This document shows positions 1 to 5,146 of a stretch of 5,146 nt of DNA, piece by piece. The position numbers and the translations under genes are program-made. Position 1 is the stretch's first letter. Every line of letters starts with the position of its first letter. The notes under the pieces are model-generated. The model had not been told where the DNA came from and ran no database searches. It was given only the letters and a program-made list of their open reading frames with translations. Source of the DNA: Gemmatimonadales bacterium (GTDB lineage Bacteria > Gemmatimonadota > Gemmatimonadetes > Gemmatimonadales > GWC2-71-9); NCBI GenBank assembly GCA_030601605.1, contig JAUVTI010000147.1, forward strand, positions 1 through 5,146, written 5' to 3'.

Positions 1-1
1 G

Positions 2-1441
2 GAGTTGGGCGTCGCCAACCTGCTCGAGGGCGGTGTGCAGCGCGCCGGGAGTCAGATCCGGATCAACGTTCAGCTGATCGACGCACGCAGCGACCAGCAT
101 CTGTGGGCCGAGACGTACAACCGTGAGTGGACCGTCGAGAACGTCTTTGCCGTCCAGAGCGACATCGCCCGGCAGGTGGCCTTGGCGCTCGAGGCGACGC
201 TCCTCCCGGAGGAGAGGGCGAGCATAGAGGAAAGGCCGACCGACAACGCCGAGGCCTATGAGGCGTTTCTCCTGGCGAACGCCTATGCGCAACGAACCGG
301 GGAGCGGGCAGCCACTGACAGGGCCACGGAACTCTACGAGCGGGCGGTGGAGCTGGATCCGGGCTTCGCTGCCGCCTGGGCCCTGCTGGGCCGGCCGCGC
401 ATCTGGAAGTACTGGGAGTGGAACGAGTTCGAGGAGCAGCCGAGAGCCGGAGCGGCGCTCGACCGCGCCGTCCAGCTCGCTCCCGACGCGGCCGAGACAC
501 ACTTCGCGCTGGGCTTCTACCACTACTACTATGGCCGCGACTACGACACGGCTTTGGAGCACTTCTTCGCCGCCGAAAGGCTCCGGCCGGGGCGTTCCGA
601 GATCCCGGGGTCAATCGGCCTCGTGCGCAGGAGGCAGGGTCGGTGGGAGGAGGCGGTCACAGCCTGGAAACGAGCCCTCGAGGCCGCTCCCCGCTCCCCT
701 TGGCTCAGCCGGGTGATCGGTGAGTCGTACCGCTTCATGCGGCGCTACGACGAGGCTGCGCGGTATCTGGATCGTGCGATCTCGGTTGCCCCTGAAGATC
801 AGCCCGGCTACAGCGAACGGTTCGCTACGCTGCTGTACCTGGCTGCCGACAGCGTCGCTGCGCGGCGCTTCCTCGACGAGTATGCCGACCAGATTGTGGA
901 TTCCCGATTGTATGCGGAGTATCGGAGCCTGGCGTACTACCAGAACGACCTGCGCCGGGTTCTGCAGTTATCGCTCGAACATCTTCCGGCCAGCTACCTG
1001 CCGATCGCACTGGCCAGCCACCTGCTCGGCGATACGGAGCTCGCAGAGGCCTATGCCGACTCACTGCGATCCCGCGGGGAGCGGAGGCTGCAGCAGGTGC
1101 CCGAGCGGCTTCGGTCGGTGCCGTATCGCACCGTGCTGACGCCGCACCTGGACATCTCGACGGCCGACGCCCTGCTGGGCAGGGAACAGGAAGCCATCGC
1201 GGGGGCGCAGCGCGCCCTCGAGTTGCTCCCGATGTCGCGAGACGCCGTGCGCGGTCTCGACGCGGTTTGGAACATGGCGCGGGTCTACGCGATCTTCGGA
1301 TACGAGGATGAGGTGCTGGACCAGCTGGAGTACCTGCTGTCCATCCCTTCGTTCTGGACCGCCTGGCAGTTCCGAAACGACCCTCTGCTCAGCTACCTCG
1401 CGGACAATCCCAGGTTTCAGCGATTAGTGGGGCGCGACTGA
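2..1441 (+). CDS. TolB-like/TPR repeat protein, C-terminal part (5' end outside window)
   Basis: The reading frame is open to the left edge (the codon before the first possible TTG start is GAG), so this is the 3' part of a longer gene; about 479 residues are visible. Residues 1-70 (counted from base 5) match the end of the TolB/FlgO-like domain that precedes TPRs in many bacterial signalling proteins: LLEGGVQRAG, then INVQLIDA, QHLWAETYNR and the helix VFAVQSDIARQVALALE. From about residue 80 to 440 there are helical TPR-like repeats, with good examples at 105-121 (ATELYERAVELDPGFAA), 180-195, 213-230 and 246-263. The end, around residues 447-475 (SIPSFWTAWQ, then NDPLLSYLADNPRFQRL), is the usual ending of this family. 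In relatives the missing N-terminus is often a Ser/Thr kinase, a cyclase or a DNA-binding domain, which cannot be told here. Probably a protein-protein interaction scaffold; the role is unknown. It converges on the crotonase gene with a 25-base overlap. Confidence 0.85.
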   Translation, partial: ELGVANLLEGGVQRAGSQIRINVQLIDARSDQHLWAETYNREWTVENVFAVQSDIARQVALALEATLLPEERASIEERPTDNAEAYEAFLLANAYAQRTGERAATDRATELYERAVELDPGFAAAWALLGRPRIWKYWEWNEFEEQPRAGAALDRAVQLAPDAAETHFALGFYHYYYGRDYDTALEHFFAAERLRPGRSEIPGSIGLVRRRQGRWEEAVTAWKRALEAAPRSPWLSRVIGESYRFMRRYDEAARYLDRAISVAPEDQPGYSERFATLLYLAADSVAARRFLDEYADQIVDSRLYAEYRSLAYYQNDLRRVLQLSLEHLPASYLPIALASHLLGDTELAEAYADSLRSRGERRLQQVPERLRSVPYRTVLTPHLDISTADALLGREQEAIAGAQRALELLPMSRDAVRGLDAVWNMARVYAIFGYEDEVLDQLEYLLSIPSFWTAWQFRNDPLLSYLADNPRFQRLVGRD

Positions 1442-2187
1442 AGCGTCTCCTCCACGTAGGCGCGAATCGCTGCGTGCGTCTCGGGAGCCTTCCAACCGCT
1501 CAGTACCTCTGGATCCATGCGCGGCGCCTGCCGCTCCACCTGGTCCAGGCTCGGCGCCCTGAGCTGTAGCTTGGTGAGGCCGAACCGCGCGGCCGGCATC
1601 GCACCCAGGTTTCCGGCAACCTCCAGCGCACGCTCGAGCAGCGCATCGGGCTTGGCGATCTCGTCTATCAGCCCCACGCGGAAGGCCTCTTCAGCGGTGT
1701 ACGAGCGGCCGAGGTATACGAGCTCCTGCAGGTGCTGGGTGGAAGCCGCGAACCGCAGGATCTCGATTGCCATCACCGGGAAGGGAATCCCCACGCCGAG
1801 CTCGGGCATGCCAATCCTGCCCCTGCCATCACTCATGATGCGGTAGTCCGCCGCGGCGGCGAACACCGCGCCCCCGGCAATCGCGTGACCGTTGACCGCC
1901 GCAACGAGTGGCCGCGGGAAGACGAACAAGCGGTGAAAGCAGTGAATCAATGCCTGGAAGAAGCGGTCCAGGTATTCCTCGCCGCTCTCCAGGAAGCGAA
2001 ACAGGTCCACGCCGGCGGAGAAGATGGAACCGCTGCCGGTGATCACTACGGCGCTGGGTGTGCCCGCGCTCCGGATGGCGTCGATCTCATCGGCGAGCGC
2101 CGTGACGAGCTCCGCGTCGAGCGCGTTGGCCTTGCCGTGCTCCAGGCGGAGCACCGCGACCGAGTCGCGGTCCTCGCGGTGTATCAT
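1417..2187 (-). CDS. Enoyl-CoA hydratase/isomerase (crotonase) family protein
   Basis: This is a complete 256-residue protein, the normal size for a single-domain crotonase. The family acts on acyl-CoA thioesters, stabilising an enolate in an oxyanion hole. The first oxyanion-hole segment is FSAGVDL (residues 56-62) and the second is HAIAGGAVFAAAADYRI (101-117). GMPELGVGIPFP (126-137) carries Glu129, which aligns with the catalytic Glu164 of rat enoyl-CoA hydratase. The other hydratase glutamate (Glu144) is replaced by Val108, as in delta3,delta2-enoyl-CoA isomerases, so an isomerase or another crotonase reaction is more likely than classic hydration. GRSYTAEEAFRVGLIDEI (160-175) is the usual family segment. 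No signal peptide is seen, so it is cytoplasmic. The ATG overlaps the stop of the homocysteine methyltransferase gene as ATGA and has an AAGGAG just upstream. Family assignment is firm; the substrate is unknown. Confidence 0.93.
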   Translation of the reverse strand: MIHREDRDSVAVLRLEHGKANALDAELVTALADEIDAIRSAGTPSAVVITGSGSIFSAGVDLFRFLESGEEYLDRFFQALIHCFHRLFVFPRPLVAAVNGHAIAGGAVFAAAADYRIMSDGRGRIGMPELGVGIPFPVMAIEILRFAASTQHLQELVYLGRSYTAEEAFRVGLIDEIAKPDALLERALEVAGNLGAMPAARFGLTKLQLRAPSLDQVERQAPRMDPEVLSGWKAPETHAAIRAYVEETLQSRPTNR

Positions 2188-3089
2188 GCTGCTCCTTGGT
2201 GCTCGTTCACCATTTCACGCACCGCTCGGGTGTGGTCCGGTGTGGTGCCGCAGCAGCCACCGATGATCCTCACACCGGCATCTATGAGCAGCCGCGCCCT
2301 GTCTGCCGTGAACTCCGGCGTCTCGGAGTAGACCGCCTTGCCGCCCTCGATCTCGGGCAGGCCGGCATTGGGCTGAATGATGATCGGCAGGTCGCTGACG
2401 CGGCGGAACTCCTCCGCGATCCGGATCATCACCTCGATGCCGCTGCCGCAGTTGGACCCGACCGCGTCGGCTCCTGCGTCGGCGAGTCCTGCGGCTGCAG
2501 CCTCGACGCTCACTCCCATCACGGTGAAGAAGCCCCTGGGCGTCTCGTCGAACGTCATCGTGGCGGTGACAGGAGTGTGGGGGGAGACGTCCTTTGCTGC
2601 CTGGACTGCCAGCGTGGCCTCGGTGAGGTCGAGCATCGTCTCGACGCAAACGCAATCCACTCCGGCGTCCGCGAGCCACTGCATCTGGCTCCTGAAGTTC
2701 TCGTATACGTCCCGCGGATCGGTGTCGCCGTGCGGCGTGAGCATCGCGCCGCTCGGTCCGACGGACCCGGCGACGTACGCTCGCCCGGCGGCGGCCCGTC
2801 GGACGGTGGCCACCGCTTCACGGTTGAGCTCCTCGGCCCGGTCCGCCAGACCGTACAGCTCGAGCCGCATGGGAGAGGCGCCGAACGTGTTGGTCCCGAC
2901 GATGTCGGCGCCGGCACTCACGTACTGCCGGGCGATGTCCTCCAGCACCTCGGGATGCGACAGCGTGAACGACTCGGGCGCCTTGCCGGGTTCGAGTCCT
3001 CTCTCCAGCAGCATGGTCCCGGTGGCGCCGTCCACCAGGAGAACGGCACCGGACGCCAGCCGGTTGGAGAGCGTCTCCATCTCACGCAC
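2184..3089 (-). CDS. Homocysteine S-methyltransferase, MetH N-terminal-domain type
   Basis: This 301-residue protein has only the zinc-dependent homocysteine-binding barrel; it carries no folate, cobalamin or activation domain. In MetH this module takes a methyl group from methylcobalamin and forms methionine. Motifs in order: DGATGTML (20-27), GADIVGTNTFGAS (60-72), GSVGPSG (108-114), VETMLDLTEA (149-158), GSNCGSG (211-217), PNAGLPE (240-246) and GGCCGTTPDHTRAV (277-290). The expected zinc ligands are Cys214, Cys279 and Cys280, all present. It lies directly after the corrinoid protein gene, its probable methyl donor. The GTG at 3089 overlaps the previous gene by 8 bases and has GAGG ten bases upstream; an ATG at 3080 (three residues shorter, 1-base gap) is an alternative without a well-placed ribosome site. 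A folate-independent enzyme of the S-methylmethionine or betaine type is another possibility, but the MetH-like motifs and neighbours argue for a corrinoid donor. Confidence 0.93.
   Translation of the reverse strand: MREMETLSNRLASGAVLLVDGATGTMLLERGLEPGKAPESFTLSHPEVLEDIARQYVSAGADIVGTNTFGASPMRLELYGLADRAEELNREAVATVRRAAAGRAYVAGSVGPSGAMLTPHGDTDPRDVYENFRSQMQWLADAGVDCVCVETMLDLTEATLAVQAAKDVSPHTPVTATMTFDETPRGFFTVMGVSVEAAAAGLADAGADAVGSNCGSGIEVMIRIAEEFRRVSDLPIIIQPNAGLPEIEGGKAVYSETPEFTADRARLLIDAGVRIIGGCCGTTPDHTRAVREMVNEHQGAA
2192..2197 (-). promoter_or_regulatory. Ribosome binding site of the crotonase gene
   Basis: On the minus strand AAGGAG lies four bases before the ATG at 2187, inside the 3' end of the homocysteine methyltransferase gene. 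It is the strongest Shine-Dalgarno match in the operon and supports this start. It suggests the crotonase can be translated by fresh initiation as well as through the ATGA coupling. Confidence 0.7.
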
Positions 3090-3717
3090 CGACCAGTTGC
3101 CTCACGCGATCCACCGCGTTGGCGGCGTCGAACCCGTAGGCATCGGCACCGATGCCGTGAGCGAAATCCTTCGATACGGGCGCTCCACCCACGATCGTCT
3201 TGATCTTGCCGTCGAGCTTCTCCTGCTTGAGCAGCTGGACCACCTCACCCATCGCGGGCATGGTCGTGGTGAGCAGCGCGGACATGCCGATGACCGCTGC
3301 GTCCTGCTCCTTTGCAGCTCGTACCATCTCCTCGGGGGCCACGTCGCGTCCCAGGTCGATCACGTCGAAGCCCGCGCCCTTGAGCATGATGCCCACGAGG
3401 TTCTTGCCGATGTCGTGCAGGTCGCCGCGAACGGTGCCTATCACCACCCGTCCCACGGAGGGAATGCCCTGCGCGATGAGCAGTGGTTTGAGCAGGTCCA
3501 TGCCGGCGTACATGGCCTTGGCGGCCAGGAGCACGTCCGGCAGGAAGATCTCGTGCGCCTTGAACCGCTGCCCCACGATGTTCATGCCGGCGATGAGGCC
3601 GACATCCAGAATCTGCTTCGGCGGCCTGTTCTGCTCGATCACCTGCTGCGTGAGCTGAGCAACCTGCTCGTCGTCGCCGTTGATCACGCCCTCTGCGATC
3701 TGGTCAAGCAATCCCAT
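3082..3717 (-). CDS. Corrinoid (cobalamin-binding) methyl carrier protein, MtaC/MtbC/MttC family
   Basis: This 211-residue protein has the usual length for corrinoid shuttle proteins of methanogens, acetogens and other bacteria. Residues 1-88 form the helical cap (B12-binding-2) domain, with QILDVGLIAGMNIVGQRF (35-52) and EIFLPDVLLAAKAMYAGM (56-73). Residues 89-211 are the Rossmann-type cobalamin domain, with IGTVRGDLHDIGKN (93-106). It contains the DxHxxG motif in which His101 should be the lower axial ligand of cobalt; it also has SALLTTTM (146-153) and VGGAPVS (176-182), which surround the nucleotide tail. Its predicted job is to accept a methyl group from the MttB-family protein and pass it to homocysteine on the next gene's product. 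The frame stays open to base 3996, but that stretch overlaps the activator gene. The ATG at 3717 has GGAG eight bases upstream and begins with the normal family N-terminus. A GTG at 3726, making a GTGA overlap, is the alternative. Confidence 0.95.
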   Translation of the reverse strand: MGLLDQIAEGVINGDDEQVAQLTQQVIEQNRPPKQILDVGLIAGMNIVGQRFKAHEIFLPDVLLAAKAMYAGMDLLKPLLIAQGIPSVGRVVIGTVRGDLHDIGKNLVGIMLKGAGFDVIDLGRDVAPEEMVRAAKEQDAAVIGMSALLTTTMPAMGEVVQLLKQEKLDGKIKTIVGGAPVSKDFAHGIGADAYGFDAANAVDRVRQLVGA

Positions 3718-3722
3718 ATGGC

Positions 3723-4436
3723 TCACTCCGCGAACAACGCCCGGATTCGCTCCCGGCACTCGCGCGTCTCGCACTCGCGGCAGAAGGGAAACGAGGCTGC
3801 AAACTTGTGAACGTCCCGGTGGGCCGCGATGATGATTCCAGAGACGGACTTGAGCGGCTGCATCAGGAAACGGTTGGTCAACGTCACGCCGATCTCCTCG
3901 GGACCGAGATAGTCGAACAGCTTGCGCTGGCCGCTGACGTGCCAGCCACAGTACCCCGGGCTGTAGCGCAGCACGCCGCCGTCCGGTGCGCCCCACCCGT
4001 CGCCGCGCAGCACGTCACCGTAGCGCCGCTCGGCCAGCTTGGCTGCATTGTCGGCTGCGGCGGAGGCCGCGGCATCCAGCATAGACGCCAGCGCAAACTC
4101 GTTCTCGTCGAACAGCCGCGCGATCTCCTCCGCCGGCCGCTCTCCGATCGTGACCGTGAAGAGCGCAAGGTGATCGGCGCGCTCGAAGATCCCTCCCACC
4201 GGCGTGTTCGGGTCGTTGCGGCCCTCTCCCTGGTACACCTGCTCGAACTCCGCGGCCGAAATCTCCCCCGTGATACCGGCGGGAGCCGCCGTCCTCGCGA
4301 GCATCGCGAGCGCTTGCTCGCAGATGCTGTCGACCGGGCCGCTCACCGTGATACCGGGGGGAATGCCCTGGTTCTCGAACACGGTCTCCCTGGTCGGCTT
4401 CACCTCATCAGGGGAGAAAGTGAATGTCTCGGTCAT
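3723..4436 (-). CDS. Stand-alone MetH-type reactivation (S-adenosylmethionine-binding) domain protein
   Basis: This 237-residue protein resembles the C-terminal activation domain of cobalamin-dependent methionine synthase, which binds S-adenosylmethionine and re-methylates cobalamin that has been oxidised to the cob(II) state, using an electron donor such as flavodoxin. The key segment is RYSPGYCGWH (157-166): Arg157 and GY (161-162) have the same spacing as the RPAPGY motif that holds S-adenosylmethionine in E. coli MetH. MQPLKSVSG (192-200) matches the MWPGASVSG segment of that domain. The helix with LDAAASAAADNAAKLAERR (120-138) fits the middle of the domain. The C-terminus carries a CX2CX4C cluster (Cys219, Cys222, Cys227), which E. 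coli MetH does not have. The N-terminal 80 residues are poorly recognisable. The ATG overlaps the stop of the MttB-family gene as ATGA and has only a weak upstream purine run, so coupling is likely. It presumably serves the corrinoid protein encoded next. Similar separate activators are known with split MetH enzymes, for example in Thermotoga. Confidence 0.85.
   Translation of the reverse strand: MTETFTFSPDEVKPTRETVFENQGIPPGITVSGPVDSICEQALAMLARTAAPAGITGEISAAEFEQVYQGEGRNDPNTPVGGIFERADHLALFTVTIGERPAEEIARLFDENEFALASMLDAAASAAADNAAKLAERRYGDVLRGDGWGAPDGGVLRYSPGYCGWHVSGQRKLFDYLGPEEIGVTLTNRFLMQPLKSVSGIIIAAHRDVHKFAASFPFCRECETRECRERIRALFAE
3726..3729 (-). promoter_or_regulatory. Ribosome binding site of the corrinoid protein gene
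   Basis: On the minus strand GGAG is followed by eight bases (TGAGCCAT) and then the ATG at 3717. This spacing is good for the ATG but impossible for the overlapping GTG at 3726, so it decides the start. The site lies inside the last codons of the activator gene; its stop codon TGA falls in the spacer, so ribosomes ending there can restart at once. Confidence 0.65.
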
Positions 4437-5146
4437 GGACTCTCGGAGGGGAGAGACTCCATGCCGAAGCGCCGCGCTTCGGCCAGCATCAGCCTGGTGA
4501 GCTCCGCCCTCAGGTCGTCGGAAAGCGGCGGTGTCTCGTACTCGGCGATGAGGCGGTCGGTCTCCGTGTGTGCGCGCTCCGCGAGCGTCTTCCCGCCCTC
4601 CTCCTGCCAGCGTGAGCGGTTTGCCCGGTCGATGACCGGTCCGGGGAAGTGGTGTTCCTCCTCGAGGTAGCGCCGCGTGTGCTTGGAGATGAGCAGGTGC
4701 CCCTCCTCCATCAACTCCTGGAACCGCTCCAGCGCGGGGAAGTCGTCCTTGGGCTCGATTCCCCGCATGACGCGCAGGGTGAGTCCGCAGATCTCGTTGT
4801 CCAGGACCAGCTTCTCGAGACTGAAGCAGCTCTCGAAGTCGAGCATGCCGGGACCGGAGATGCTGTTGATTCCGGCCAACGCAGCCAGGGTGGCGCCCAT
4901 CGACGTCTCGAGTCCGGCCTGCGCATCGAGCAGCTTGGCGTCGCTCAGCGCCATGTACGCCTGGGTCGGCAACCCGAGGAACTTGCCGATCTCGCTGTAG
5001 GCGCAGTCGACCATCATGGGCGCGGCGGCGCCCAGCGGAGTGGTCGCGTAGCGCACGTCGAACGCGGCCGGAGAGCCCCCGTAGAGCGCGGGGGTGCCGG
5101 GGTGGGACAGCTGGCGGATGACCACTCCGCTCAGCGTCTCGGCAGT
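4433..5146 (-). CDS. Trimethylamine methyltransferase (MttB) family protein, C-terminal part (5' end outside window)
   Basis: The frame is open to the right edge, so only the last 237 residues are visible, roughly half of the usual 470-500. The family takes a methyl group from a methylamine or quaternary amine and gives it to a corrinoid protein. Family segments, numbered from the GTG at 5125: an upstream AETLSG, then SHPGTPALYGG (7-17), SEIGKFLGLPTQ (44-55), SDAKLLDAQAGLETSMGATLAALAGIN (61-87), EKLVLDNEI (104-112) and the C-terminal GHLLISKHTRRYL (142-154) with HHFPGPVIDR (159-168). No amber codon interrupts the visible frame. This suggests a non-pyrrolysine member, like the glycine betaine methyltransferase MtgB, rather than a true trimethylamine enzyme; this assumes the pyrrolysine position falls in the visible part, as family length suggests. 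The substrate cannot be read from sequence. It is the first visible gene of the operon and probably the entry point for methyl groups. Confidence 0.92.
   Translation of the reverse strand, partial: TAETLSGVVIRQLSHPGTPALYGGSPAAFDVRYATTPLGAAAPMMVDCAYSEIGKFLGLPTQAYMALSDAKLLDAQAGLETSMGATLAALAGINSISGPGMLDFESCFSLEKLVLDNEICGLTLRVMRGIEPKDDFPALERFQELMEEGHLLISKHTRRYLEEEHHFPGPVIDRANRSRWQEEGGKTLAERAHTETDRLIAEYETPPLSDDLRAELTRLMLAEARRFGMESLPSESP

Larger units (their letters stand above)
1417..5146 (-). other. Apparent operon: MttB-like, MetH-type activator, corrinoid protein, homocysteine methyltransferase, crotonase
   Basis: Five minus-strand genes follow each other with no room for internal promoters. 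Reading from right to left, the junctions are ATGA (4-base overlap, 4433-4436), TGA followed 5 bases later by ATG (3717-3725, with an alternative GTGA overlap), an 8-base overlap starting at GTG (3082-3089), and ATGA (2184-2187). This packing indicates co-transcription and translational coupling. The promoter lies beyond the right edge. No GC hairpin followed by a T-run was seen after the last gene. Four of the five products correspond to steps of corrinoid-dependent methyl transfer, which supports a shared function; the fifth (crotonase) does not obviously belong. The operon is inferred from spacing only. Confidence 0.8.

Noticed and set aside
63..614. Minus-strand open frame of 183 codons opposite the TPR gene.
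   Set aside because: The translation is mostly Arg, Pro, Ser and Ala with no domain, typical of the antisense of a GC-rich gene.
1400..1520. Possible bidirectional terminator between the converging genes.
   Set aside because: No stable GC stem with a following T-run was found on either strand, and the region is coding on the minus strand.
2196..3203. A second plus-strand open frame of 335 codons over the same region.
   Set aside because: Its translation is low in complexity (Gly, Arg, His, Asp) with no motif, and it overlaps a well supported gene on the other strand.
2377..3810. A 477-codon open frame on the plus strand opposite the homocysteine methyltransferase and corrinoid genes.
   Set aside because: It is antisense to two genes with complete family motifs, and its translation is rich in Ser, Ala, Arg and His with no recognisable domain. 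Long antisense open frames are expected in DNA of this GC content.
3718..3996. Upstream extension of the corrinoid protein frame by 93 codons.
   Set aside because: It lies within the activator gene, its translation is Arg/Gly-rich with no family similarity, and the ATG at 3717 has a well spaced GGAG and the normal family N-terminus.
4268..4357. The 12-base sequence CCGTGATACCGG occurs twice (4268-4279 and 4346-4357).
   Set aside because: Both copies are inside the activator gene and encode similar Pro-x-Gly-Ile-Thr segments (residues 26-30 and 52-56). Two short copies with no flanking repeat structure look like chance or a small protein-level similarity.

Overview
The window is GC-rich and almost entirely coding. 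It holds five protein genes, two of them cut by the window edges. One gene lies on the plus strand at the left. The other four sit on the minus strand, with a fifth minus-strand reading frame entering from the right edge only as a 3' part, so the minus-strand unit has five cistrons in total when the crotonase is counted. No RNA gene, mobile element, CRISPR array or non-coding stretch over 300 bases was seen. The TolB-like/TPR protein at the left, with its characteristic C-terminal ending (DP..S.L.D.PRFQ.L), is a type common in Gemmatimonadota, Acidobacteriota and related GC-rich soil or marine bacteria. That is only a weak taxonomic hint.

Left part (bases 2-1441, plus strand): the C-terminal portion of a TolB-like/TPR protein whose 5' end lies outside the window. 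Its last 25 bases overlap, tail to tail, the 3' end of the first minus-strand gene.

Right part (bases 5146 down to 1417, minus strand): a tightly packed apparent operon. In transcription order it encodes (1) the C-terminal half of a trimethylamine methyltransferase (MttB)-family protein, (2) a stand-alone protein resembling the S-adenosylmethionine-binding reactivation domain of cobalamin-dependent methionine synthase (MetH), (3) a corrinoid carrier protein of the MtaC/MtbC/MttC type with the DxHxxG cobalamin motif, (4) a homocysteine S-methyltransferase resembling the N-terminal domain of MetH, and (5) a crotonase-fold enoyl-CoA hydratase/isomerase. Three of the four junctions overlap by 4 or 8 bases and the remaining one has a 5-base gap (or a 4-base overlap with an alternative start).

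Taken together, genes 1-4 look like a methionine synthase taken apart into separate proteins, in which the folate-binding module is absent and an MttB-family protein takes its place as methyl donor module. The inferred flow is: methylated (probably quaternary) amine -> MttB-like protein -> corrinoid protein -> homocysteine -> methionine, with the MetH-type activator repairing oxidised cobalamin using S-adenosylmethionine. The domain assignments are read directly from motifs; the combined pathway and its substrate are inference. The coupled crotonase may point to an acyl-CoA-linked substrate such as a carnitine- or butyrobetaine-type compound, but this is speculative.
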